A DNA stretch of 64,000 nt, taken from positions 124,001 to 188,000 of the forward strand of contig CAVYNB010000009.1 of the NCBI GenBank assembly GCA_963769745.1, written 5' to 3'. Both the position numbers and the translations under genes were made by a program. The DNA comes from JALORV01 sp963769745. Lineage in GTDB: Bacteria; Pseudomonadota; Gammaproteobacteria; Burkholderiales; Burkholderiaceae_F. Numbering within the stretch: position 1 is the first letter of the stretch; each line of letters begins with the position of its first letter. The notes below the pieces were generated by a model. The model had not been told where the DNA came from. It saw only the letters and a program-made list of their open reading frames with translations, and made no database searches. Positions 52,604-61,863 of the stretch are shown here, piece after piece.

Positions 52604-54596
52604 GTGGAGACCGAGGCCCCCGAACTCGATCAGCTGCTGGCCGCGGCGATGCGTGCCCGGGACGCGATCGACCGCGTCGAGTGGGTGCGTGCCGCGCTGC
52701 GCTGGATCGAGAAGGACCTTGCCGACGCCGCCGACAGCGAGGGCATTGCACGTGCCCACACGCGCATGCGATTCCTGCTGCAGGTGTCCGAACGCGACAC
52801 GGACGGCGGACGTGCGGTGCGCGCCGCACTCACCGGGCTGCTGAATGACCTCGATCTCGAGCAGCTGATGGCGGTCGGCGCGATACCCCGGCGCGCGGGC
52901 TTCATGACCGAACTCTACGAGCGCTGCCTCGCGGCGGTGCTGCCGCAGCCCGACTTCCGCAAGGAGCCCGCGCTGCTGATCGGCGCACTGCTCGGCGCAC
53001 GCAGGACCATTGCGTGGATCGACCTGCTGCCCGCTGAGGACGCGCGTCGGGTCGCCCTGACTCTTTGTCGGACCCGAGTCAGCCGCGAAACTGGATCCGC
53101 AACTCGGCTCGGCGATGCTGACGCTGGCTTCCGAAGCCCAGGCGGTCGGCCTTGCGTCCGATATGCGCCGGCGCTTTGCCGACAGCAGCGCGCTTGACAG
53201 CCCCTTTGGCCGGTTGGTCGCCGCCGTGGAGGCTTTCCTGGCCGCCCGCGATGAAACATCTCGCAGCGAGCTGGACCACGTCGTCGACGAAAGCCTGGCG
53301 CTGCTGGCGACGCTGCATGCCAAGCTGACGGAGACCGGTGTCTCGGTCGATCTGTTCTATCTCAGCGAACGGACGCGGGCACAACTCGTGCGTGTGCAGA
53401 GAGTGGCACGCTGGATGTCCGGAGAGGATCCGCTGCACATCCTGCGCGAGGCGATGAACGCCGTGCGCCGGGACGCGCAGTCCCGCGGCGTCGGTGCGCT
53501 GTGGCGCGAGAACATGCGGCTGCTGTCGCGCCGGATCGCCGAGCGCAATGCGGAGACTGGAGCGCACTACATCGCAGGCACTCGTGCGCAGTACCGGCAC
53601 ATGCTGGCGATCAGCGCCGGTGGCGGTGCGCTGATGGCCATTGCGGTGTACCTGAAGTTCGCGATCACGGCCGCGCACATGCCGCCGTTCTGGGAGGGCC
53701 TCTTCGCTTCGCTGAACTACGCGGGCGTGTTCGTGCTGATCGCGCTGGCGCACTTCACGGTCGCCACCAAACAGCCCGCGATGACGGCCCCGGCGCTCGC
53801 CGCACGCATGCGTGACCTCGAACGCCCGGGCCAGGTGGAGGCACTGGTGAGCGAGAGCGCGGCGCTGGTCCGGTCCCAGGTCGCCTCCGTGTTCGGCAAC
53901 CTGATGGCGGTGATGCCGGCCGTACTCGCCGTCGCCCTGCTCTGGTGGCTGGTCCTCGGCGAGGGCCCGCTTTCCGACGCCAAGGCGCGCGAAGTCCTGC
54001 GATCGCACTCGATACTGGGGCCGTCGTTTCTGTTCGCCGCCTACACCGGTGTGCTGCTGTGGCTCTCGGGGCTCTTTGCCGGGTGGGCGGACAACGCCTT
54101 CACCGTGCGCCAGCTGCATGCCGCGATTGCGACCAACGCCCGCCGCGTGCACCACCTCGGAGCGGATGGAGCGCGCGAGCGCGCCGACTGGTGGCGCGAC
54201 AACATCGCCGGACTCGCCGGCAACATCGGCCTCGGCGTCCTGCTCGGACTGACACCCCTGGTGTTCGCCTTCTTCGGACTCCCGATCGAAGTGCGCCACG
54301 TGACGCTGTCGACCGGCCAGGCGGCGGTTGCGGCATTCTCGCTCGGGCTCGATGCATTGAAGACGGCACCGTTCTGGATGGCGGTCGCCGGCATCGTCGT
54401 CATCGGCGCGCTGAATGTCGGCGTCAGCTTCGGACTGGCCCTGCGGGTCGCGATGCGTGCGGTCGACATTTCGCCGACCAACCGCGCCAAGGTGTACCGC
54501 GCGATCCGCGGACGGCTCGTCTCGCACCCCGGCGAGTTCCTGTGGCCGCCTCTCGATACGCCGACCGGCGCCGCCCACGAACAGAGCTCGCATTGA
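52604..54596 (+). CDS. Site-specific recombinase (Gcr/COG4389) family membrane protein, apparent +1 frame change
   Basis: A protein of about 660 residues. The N-terminal soluble part (about 1-155) is followed by the long conserved C-terminal part with several membrane helices (ISAGGGALMAIAVYLKFAIT, LMAVMPAVLAVALLWWLVLG, LGVLLGLTPLVFAFFGLPIE). The family name comes from a gonococcal factor; recombinase activity is not supported by recognisable catalytic motifs. The frame changes +1 at about 53063-53066 (CTT-T), joining RRVALTL to VGPESAAKLDPQLGSAM. The start is uncertain: GTG 52604, or ATG 52561 in another frame. Confidence 0.78.
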
Positions 54597-55015
54597 AGTC
54601 GGCGCGGCCACCTGCCGAGCCGGCCGAGCACCGTTCGCGCTGGGTTCGAGCCTTCTTCCTGGCCGCCGGGACCGTGGCACTCGTGCTCGGTCTCATCGGG
54701 ATCTTTCTGCCGCTGCTGCCGACCACTCCGTTCGTGCTGCTGGCCGCCGCCTGCTATGCGCGTGGATCGCGCCGTTTCTACGACTGGCTGCTCGCGCAGC
54801 GCACGTTCGGACCGATCATCCACGAGTGGGAGCGCCACCGCAGCATCCCGTACAAGACCAAGATCACCGCCGTCGCGCTGATGTCGCTGACCCTGGGCAC
54901 GTCGATCGTGTTCTTCGTCGAGCCGCTGTGGCTGAAGGGTCTGCTGGCGGTGATGGGCGTCGGGCTGGCCGTGTGGCTCTACCGCATGCCCTCGCGCGAC
55001 CGCCCGCCGCGCTAG
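54593..55015 (+). CDS. DUF454 / YbaN family membrane protein
   Basis: The 140-residue protein has two N-terminal helices (AFFLAAGTVALVLGLIGIFL, then LLPTTPFVLLAAACYARGS) and two more near the C-terminus. The LLPTTPFVLLAAxCxARxS segment is the family signature. The start is TTG 54593 overlapping the preceding stop (TTGA), like the gpmA-envC junction. The 3' end overlaps the next convergent gene by four bases. The function is unknown. Confidence 0.87.
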   Translation: MKSARPPAEPAEHRSRWVRAFFLAAGTVALVLGLIGIFLPLLPTTPFVLLAAACYARGSRRFYDWLLAQRTFGPIIHEWERHRSIPYKTKITAVALMSLTLGTSIVFFVEPLWLKGLLAVMGVGLAVWLYRMPSRDRPPR

Positions 55016-55326
55016 AGCAGTACAATCGCCGCCATGGCAGCGGCCAGCGCCAGCCAGTAGACCGTGCGTGCGCCAGCGAAGGGAGCCGATTCGTCGTCGC
55101 GCGCCATCGGCCGTGGCATCGCCGCGCGATGGGTGGCGGCCGGCTGCAAGCGGCTGCGTGTGGGGTGCCGTGTCACCGGGTATTCGATCAGGGGTCGCGA
55201 CGGCTGCACGCGCACGGTCGGGATGGGTGCCGGCGAGCGCTCGACCAGCATCACCGCCGCCAGGAAGTCCTGCATCGTCACTTCGGCCACGGTCAGCGCC
55301 ATGGCTTCGTCGGTCATCTCGTACAT
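55012..55326 (-). CDS. Hypothetical protein with C-terminal membrane anchor
   Basis: The 104-residue product begins MYEMTDEAMALTVAEVTMQD, has a basic Pro/Arg-rich middle and ends in one hydrophobic helix (VYWLALAAAMAAIVLL). I recognise no family. The start ATG 55326 has a G-rich sequence upstream. The gene is read in the same direction as the UPF0114 gene and is open in phase with that gene's first part, which is a consequence of the frame change there. Confidence 0.55.
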   Translation of the reverse strand: MYEMTDEAMALTVAEVTMQDFLAAVMLVERSPAPIPTVRVQPSRPLIEYPVTRHPTRSRLQPAATHRAAMPRPMARDDESAPFAGARTVYWLALAAAMAAIVLL

Positions 55327-55472
55327 GTCGGCCCCCGCCCGGTTAGTTGCCCGGCGAGCACCGGACGGGACGCATGATGAAGATGGATCGCGCCGTCGGC
55401 AGCGGCGACTTCGGCAGGCCAGATGCGGAAAATTCGACGAACGCGCCGGCGGCCGCACGGCCGCGGCGGACC

Positions 55473-55950
55473 TCAGCCCTTGCTGCCCTTGGAAATCGAC
55501 AGGAAGTAGGTCAGTGCGGCAATCACCAGCGCAATGGCCGCGCCCAGGCGCAGCAGGTCGCGCTCGCCGTTCCAGGCGACGACATGGCCGAGGAACAGCA
55601 CCGCCAGCACGACGATGACGACGCCGACCAGCTTGAGCTTCAGGTCGTCGAAGTTGCGGAAGTGCAGCCACTCCGGCAAATCGAGATTGGAGCGGATGAA
55701 CAAGCTCATAGAAGCCGAGGCTGATCATCAACAGCACGGTGCCGAGCAGAAACAGATCGACGATCTCGATGAACTCGAGCGCCATCGCCTTCGCACCCTT
55801 GCTGCTGATCTCGGCCTTCTCGATGGCCCGCACGATCACGACAACGGTCTCGGCAAGGCCATAGACATAAAGCGCCAGCGACGCGGCCAGGGCGCCGATC
55901 ACGGCGGCCACGACCAGGTAGCGGCTGGAGTTGAGTATCAGTCGCAACAT
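55473..55950 (-). CDS. UPF0114 / YqhA family membrane protein, apparent +1 frame change
   Basis: The roughly 158-residue inner-membrane protein starts LILNSSRYLVVAAVIGALAA and has the family segments LFLLGTVLLMISLGFYELF and DLPEWLHFRNFDDLKLKLVG. The first frame gives GFYEL and then loses homology. Skipping one base (55701) after CTT at 55702-55704 continues with FIRSNLDLPEWLHF to the stop at 55473. Both halves are intact otherwise. The function of the family is unknown. Confidence 0.85.
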
Positions 55951-56139
55951 CGGTGGGGAGGGGCCAGCACGGCGCCGGCATGGGAGGCTGCCGCAGCTTG
56001 CCGGGACCTACGGCGGGCGGTCAAGTCCAGCGCGCGTCGATCTCGCTGCGACACCATGCAGGCCCGACGCTGCCGGCCCGCAGCCCGCTCGGATCAATGA
56101 CTGGCTGACGCAAACGTGTTCGGGCGCGGCAAACGCGTG

Positions 56140-56673
56140 CTACACGCCAGCGCCCTGAATCGGCTCGTCCGAGCAGCAGACCAGGCCTTCGTCGCGCAGT
56201 ACATCGAGAAATGGACCGGGCGAGATCGCAGGACCGAGAGCGACTTCCTGGTACGGATCGCCGCCAGTACCGGCCAGCGGCAACGCGTTGCCCTCCTGCC
56301 GATGCCGCAGTAAGAGCCGCACAAAGAGCGCCCGTTCGCCGGCCGTCAGGTCGGTGCGCAGTCGGCACACGTTGCGGAACTCGACGGTGCCGACGATTTT
56401 CTCGACCACGTCGCGCAGCCACCAGCACTTGCCCGGCACCGGCGGATCGAAGTCGCGCAGCAGTTCACGAAACGTCTCACCGTCGCCGGCCAGCAGGCTG
56501 GCGAGCACGGTGCGCGCAAGCGCCGGACGGCGCCAGCGCTGCAGCAGATCGGCCAGCGCGCCAGCGCGAGCGGCAAAGTCGGCGGCCGCCAGATCGAGGG
56601 CGGCCTCCGGACTCAGCGCTGACTCAGAAGCCGGGTCGAGCGCACGCTCGATCGCGAGCAGCGGCACGTTCAT
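56140..56673 (-). CDS. Hypothetical protein
   Basis: The 177-residue product starts MNVPLLAIERALDPASES. The N-terminal half is Ala/Leu-rich and helical; the rest has CWWLRDVVEKIVGTVEF and LRTDLTAGERALFVRLLL. It has no signal peptide or membrane helix and no domain I recognise. Its ATG overlaps the stop of the upstream lipoprotein frame (ATGA), so it is in that unit. Confidence 0.55.
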   Translation of the reverse strand: MNVPLLAIERALDPASESALSPEAALDLAAADFAARAGALADLLQRWRRPALARTVLASLLAGDGETFRELLRDFDPPVPGKCWWLRDVVEKIVGTVEFRNVCRLRTDLTAGERALFVRLLLRHRQEGNALPLAGTGGDPYQEVALGPAISPGPFLDVLRDEGLVCCSDEPIQGAGV

Positions 56674-58158
56674 CGCGTGGCCCGCAGCGTCCAGTTCGCA
56701 CTGGTCGTCGCGTCCTGGGCCAGCCGACAGGTCCAGCTGCCGACAATCTGGTGTCGCTCCGCCTCGAGCGGCGGCGCCTCGCAGGTCGCCGTCAGGCCGA
56801 CCACGACCGAGGTCGCGAACGGTCCGGTGACCGTACCGAACTTGCAGTTGAACGTCAGCGTCGGAACGGCCCAGAGCGTGAGCTGGTAGGTGTTGGCGAT
56901 TGGGCTGGAGCCGCCTTCAGTGGTGATCAGCGAAGTCAGGTTCGGGTCGAGGAACGCCGTGCCGGTCGCCCAGTCGCAGTCGGGCATCCGCGCGCGAATT
57001 GCGGCGCTGCCGGTGGCAATGCCGTACATCGTCTGACCTCTCGCCTCGGCGGCCGGGTCAGGCAGATGAAACACGGCCAGGTTGGCGCTGAATTCGACCT
57101 CCGCTTGAGAAGTTGACGTCCTCGCGAAAAATGCACCGCTGTAGGCGCGGACCGCATCGACGATCGTGACTCCGGCGACCAAGCGTGACGGTGCCGCCGT
57201 CGCGTGGGTGAAAGTAGCGGGCGCTGACGTCGACCTGGGTCTGCTTGAAACTGCAGCGGGCGCCTTGTAGCGTGCACCGGGAACAGGATCCAGCCCTTGC
57301 ACGGTGCCGACGCTGGCGTTGCCGCCCGGCAATGCCGTTGACGGCCCAGACATCGATCTCGAGGCCCATGAAGGTGGGGCGCCAGACACTCGCGCAACAG
57401 GGGTGGTGCGTTCGGATTCGCGGGGTTCGGCGCATCGCCGCAAATGATCACCCGCAGGCTCACCTCCTTGCCGACCCGCACGACCGAGTCCTCGGGCCGA
57501 GCAACAGACCGCTGACGTTCGCCCAGTCGCTGAAGTGCGTCGTTGCCACGGTCAACGTGCGTTGCGTCGCATCGTGCGTCGTCGCGGGCGAACGTCCACG
57601 TGCCCTGCGCGGTCTGCGTCGCCACGCGCAGCAGATCGGACCGCTGGCACGGGCCTCCGCAGCCGAATATTTGAACGTCAGCGACACCGGCTGCGCGAAG
57701 TTCTGCGCTTCGGGCGTGAGCCGGTACGCGTGCCCGAGCGCTCCCGGAGCGGTGGCCGTGATCGGCTGGATGCCGATCACGGTATCGGCGGCGAGCGCAC
57801 CCGCCGGCACGGAGACGGTCAGACGACCGTCGTCGCTGGTCAACGTTCCGCCCGTCGAGCCGATCGTCGCGCTGACCGGCAGGCCCTCAGGGATGCCGGC
57901 GGCGGTCACTGCGATCGGCGGCGGGGGCGGTGGAGGAGGAGGAGGCGCCGCCGCGGGGGGCGGTGACGGCGCGGGCGCAGGCGGCGAGCCCGGCGGCGGC
58001 GTGGGCGAAGGCGTGGGCGCCGGCGTCGGCGCGGGCGTGAGCGAGGCTCCAGCCATCGTGCTGTCGTCACTGCCGCCGCAGGCAGCGAGCACCAGGGTGG
58101 TTGCAGCTGCCGCGAAGAGCAGCCGTGTCCTGTCGATTCGTTCGTTCCGCTCGGTCAT
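56670..58158 (-). pseudogene. Proline-rich lipoprotein gene broken by several frame changes
   Basis: The start encodes a lipoprotein signal (LLFAAAATTLVLAACGGSDD). A Pro/Ala/Thr linker (PAPTPAPTPSPTPPP and a run of ten Pro) follows, and then a beta-rich domain (GGTLTSDDGRLTVSVPAGAL, PVSLTFKYSAAEARAS). Sensible protein then has to be read across changing frames at about 57640, 57573, 57493, 57376, 57327, 57263 and 57182 (both +1 and -1). The last piece is TLVAGVTIVDAVRAYSG...NWTLRATR to the stop at 56670. It is either a decaying gene or a region of poor base calling. The intact product would be an outer-membrane or periplasmic lipoprotein of about 495 residues. Confidence 0.65.
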
Positions 58159-58236
58159 GTCTGCCTCCGCTCTGTGGACACGGATGCAGGTGTAGCGGGA
58201 ACAGCGTTACGGCAGCATCACCGTTGGCGATCGCGC

Positions 58237-60250
58237 CTATTCGCGCAGGCTCTCGGCCAGTCGCTGGGTCTGCGCCGACGGAGCCTGGCCCAGCACGACC
58301 GAAAGGCGCTGCCGCAGCGCGCGATACACCTCGAGCGCAGCGCTCGTCTCGCCGCCATCGCGCAGCAGAACCATCAGGCGCCGGGCGGTTTCCTCATGCA
58401 GCGGGTCGATCTCGATCGCCTGCATGTAAAGCGCGCGAGCTTGCACGGTTTCACCGCCGCGTTCCAGATGTTCGCCCAGCATCGAGGTCAGACGCGCAAA
58501 GCGGCTGCGCAGGCGCTGTTGCGGCGCCAGCACCCAGGCACTCTCGGGTTGATCGGCGAGAAAGTGTCCGGCGTACAAGGCGGCCGCCTCGGCGCCTTCA
58601 AATCGACCGCGCGGGCCCTCGCCGCGCAGCAGGTGCGACTCGGCCGAGACGGCAAGCCGCTCGAACGCGAGCGCATCGACCCAGACGTGCGTCGGATCGA
58701 GTCGGACGCTGGCACCGTCGAACTCGACCGCGTGTGTGTCCTCGAGCAGCTTGCGCAGTCGGTGCAGCGCAGTACGAAACGCTCCGCGCGCGAGGTCGCC
58801 TTCGAGCTCGGGCCAGAGGGTTGCCGTCAGACGGTCGACGGCAACCGTCAGGCCCGGGCTGCCGGCGAGGTACTGCAGCAACTCCAGGGTCTTGCGCGGA
58901 AGCTTGCCGTCGGAAGCCAGCGGAGCGTCATTGACCGTCAAATGAAAACTGCCGAGCGTCGTGATACGCACGGCACGCGGCCAGGCCGCCGAGTATCCCG
59001 GCGGCGTGAGTTTGCGCAGCGCGATCAGCTTGCGCGCGAAGGACGCAGACTCGATGCCAAGCTGCAGCGCGGCCTCGACCAGGTGTGCGGCCACGTCAGG
59101 GCACCGGACGGAAGCCGAACCATTGCATGCGATCGGCCTCGGCAAACGCCTGCTGCAGCAGACTCGCCGCATGCGTTGCAGGCTCCTTCAACAGCATGGC
59201 GTAGGCCCGCAGGAACAGGCCGATCGATTCCTGCTGGCGCCGCTGCTCGCCGGCGGATTCCGCCGTCACCTTCTCGATGGCCGCGAGTCCCGCCGGCACG
59301 TCGCCGCGCCGCGCGCAGGCATAGGCATAGGTGGCATAGAGCATCGCGGCGTCGTGAATCGGATAGCCGCTGCGCTCGACGAGTTCGATCGACGTCTTCG
59401 CGTAGTAGAACGCCGGCCCGCTCTCGGTCGGCCGATGCAGGCATTGGCGAGCCAGCAGGTGATAGCGACGCGCAACGTCGTACAGCCGCGTGGCATCCAG
59501 TGTCCTTTCCATCTGCTCGAACAACGGCTCGAGGCCGTCGGGACCTTCACGACCGAGACGAACGAACGCCTCGTCGTGACTCAGCTCGAACAGCACGGAC
59601 CGCATGCCGAGACGCGCGGCATGTTCGCGCGCCACACCCAGCAGCTGCAGACCGCGATCCCCGGGCACGGAAAACGTCAGCGCAGTGCCGACGGCCTGCA
59701 ACCAGTGCACCTGAGCCGCTGGATCGGCCTCGTCATAGCGCGCTGTCGCGCGCGCAATCGTCGCTTCGATTCCGGCAATGTGATCCCGGTGGCCATGCGC
59801 ACGAACCGCGGCCGCCGCGGCAAGCAGGTGAAGTTCGGGTCCGACGGCCCCGGGGTCGGCGAGCGACTCGTCGAGCAATGCGTCGATCCGCTCGGCGAGC
59901 TGGCTGCTGCTGACGTCCGAGACAGGCTTGATCTGCGCTGCCCAGGACGATCCGATCAGCAGACGCAACTGATGCGCGCGTTCCAGGTCGGGCAGGATCC
60001 TATCGGCCAGGCCGCTGAAGCCGGCCTCCAGCCGTGCCCGCCAGCACGCATAGTCGCGGAAGTCGCGCCGCTGTACATGCATCCACTCGCACATCGCAGC
60101 CGCGACACAAAGACAGCCGGCATGGTCGCCGGCAGCGTTCATCGCCTCCCATGAGCGCTGCAGTTCTTCAGCACAGCGCGGGTCATCGCGCGCGATGCCC
60201 GCGTGCGCCCGGGCGTATCGTTCCCTGGCGTCGACGCGTCCGCGCTGCAC
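58237..60250 (-). CDS. BTAD-domain transcriptional regulator, two frames joined by a +1 step at CCC-TGA-C
   Basis: The first frame (60250-59096, 384 residues) is TPR-like and helical. The second continues with AAHLVEAALQLGIESASFARK, then a winged-helix domain (VRITTLGSFHLTVND, LPRKTLELLQYLAG) and a bacterial transcriptional activation domain ending in ETSAALEVYRALRQRLSVVL. The first frame stops at TGA (59098-59096) directly after CCC. Reading CCC, skipping T and continuing GAC gives VPDVAAHLVEAAL without loss. GTG 60250 has a strong GAGGAGG site. It lies 12 bases downstream of ilvA. Confidence 0.8.
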
Positions 60251-60262
60251 CGCGCGACCTCC

Positions 60263-61789
60263 TCAACCGAGGAACAACCGGTAGGCCGGGTTGCCGGTCT
60301 CGTTCCAGTGACGAAACCCGAGCTCGGCGAGGAAATGCGCAAACTCACGCCGCTCGGATGTCGGCACCTGCAGCCCGACCAGCACGCGCGAATAATCGGC
60401 CCCCTGATTGCGATAGTGGAACATCGAGATGTTCCAGCCCGGCGCCATGCTGGTCAGGAACTTCATCAGCGCACCGGGACGTTCGGGAAACTCGAAGCGG
60501 TAGATCAGCTCGCCGGCCGCCAGGTCGCTGCGACCGCCGACCATGTAGCGCACGTGCTCGGCCGCCAGTTCGTCATGGGTCAGGTCGACCGTGGCATAGC
60601 CGTGCTGGCGGAAGCTGCGCGCCAGTTTCTCGTTGTCACCGGCACTGGACGTGCTGATGCCGACGAAGACCTGCGCCGACGCGGCGTCGCTGATGCGGTA
60701 GTTGAACTCGGTCACGCTGCGGCTGCCGACCAGTTCGCAGAAGCGCTTGAAGCTGCCGCGCTCCTCGGGAATCGTCACCGCGAACAGCGCTTCGCGCGCC
60801 TCACCCACTTCCGTGCGTTCGGCGACAAAGCGCAGGCGGTCGAAGTTCATGTTCGCCCCGCCAGCGATCGCCACCATCGTTTTGCCCTTGAGCCGCTCGC
60901 GCGCCGCGTAGAACTTCATGCCGGCAATCGCCAGCGCGCCCGCGGGCTCGAGGATCGAGCGCGTATCGGCAAAGACATCCTTGATGGCCGCGCAGATCGC
61001 GTCGGTGTCCACCAGGACGATCTCGTCGACGTACTTGCGACAGAGCCGGAACGTTTCTTCGCCGACCTGCCGGACCGCAGTGCCATCCGAAAACAGGCCG
61101 ACGTCGTGCAACTGGACACGCCGACCTGCCGCGAGCGAGCGCGCCATCGCGTCCGAATCAATGGTCTGAACACCGATCACGCGGATCTCGGGTGCCAGCG
61201 CCTTGAGGAAGGCGCCGACCCCGGCGGCGAGCCCGCCCCCTCCGATCGCGACGAACACCGCGTGGATCGGCCCGTGCTCGACCGGGTGGTGCTGGCGCAG
61301 GATCTCCATCGCGATCGTGCCCTGGCCGGCGATGACATCGGGGTCATCGAACGGATGCACGAAGGTGAGCTTTTTCTTCGCCTGCACTTCGAGTGCGTGC
61401 GCGTAGGCGTCGGAATACGAATCGCCGAACAGGACCACGTCGGCGCCGCGCGCCCGCACCGCCTCGACCTTGACCTGCGGCGTCGTCACCGGCATGACGA
61501 TGACGGCCCGGCAGCCGAGCTTCTGCGCCGCCAGCGCGACGCCCTGCGCGTGATTGCCGGCCGATGCCGCAATGACGCCGCGCTTCAGCTGCGCCCGGTC
61601 GAGCCGGGCCATCTTGTTGTAAGCGCCGCGCAGCTTGAAGCTCTTGACCGGCTGCAGGTCTTCGCGCTTGAGCAGCACGCGGTTGCCGAGTCGACTGGAA
61701 AGCTTCGGTGCGTCTTCCAGCGGAGATTCGATCGCAACGTCGTAAACGCGCGCAGTCAGTATGCGGCGCAGGTATTCCTGTGCAGGCAT
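60263..61789 (-). CDS. ilvA: Threonine ammonia-lyase, biosynthetic
   Basis: The PLP enzyme makes 2-oxobutyrate from threonine, the first step to isoleucine. The 508-residue product has the PLP-Lys motif PVKSFKLRGAYNK, the Gly-rich phosphate loop FVAIGGGGLAAGVG and two ACT-like regulatory domains in the C-terminal third (about 330-505), where isoleucine inhibits. The ATG 61789 is the family start. It is divergent from srkA and is followed by the BTAD regulator. Confidence 0.96.
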   Translation of the reverse strand: MPAQEYLRRILTARVYDVAIESPLEDAPKLSSRLGNRVLLKREDLQPVKSFKLRGAYNKMARLDRAQLKRGVIAASAGNHAQGVALAAQKLGCRAVIVMPVTTPQVKVEAVRARGADVVLFGDSYSDAYAHALEVQAKKKLTFVHPFDDPDVIAGQGTIAMEILRQHHPVEHGPIHAVFVAIGGGGLAAGVGAFLKALAPEIRVIGVQTIDSDAMARSLAAGRRVQLHDVGLFSDGTAVRQVGEETFRLCRKYVDEIVLVDTDAICAAIKDVFADTRSILEPAGALAIAGMKFYAARERLKGKTMVAIAGGANMNFDRLRFVAERTEVGEAREALFAVTIPEERGSFKRFCELVGSRSVTEFNYRISDAASAQVFVGISTSSAGDNEKLARSFRQHGYATVDLTHDELAAEHVRYMVGGRSDLAAGELIYRFEFPERPGALMKFLTSMAPGWNISMFHYRNQGADYSRVLVGLQVPTSERREFAHFLAELGFRHWNETGNPAYRLFLG

Positions 61790-61863
61790 CGTGCCCCAGC
61801 CTCCTCGATCTGTGCGAAGGTACCACGCGAGAGCGACGGTTCCACTGGCCTACCATGGTGGCC

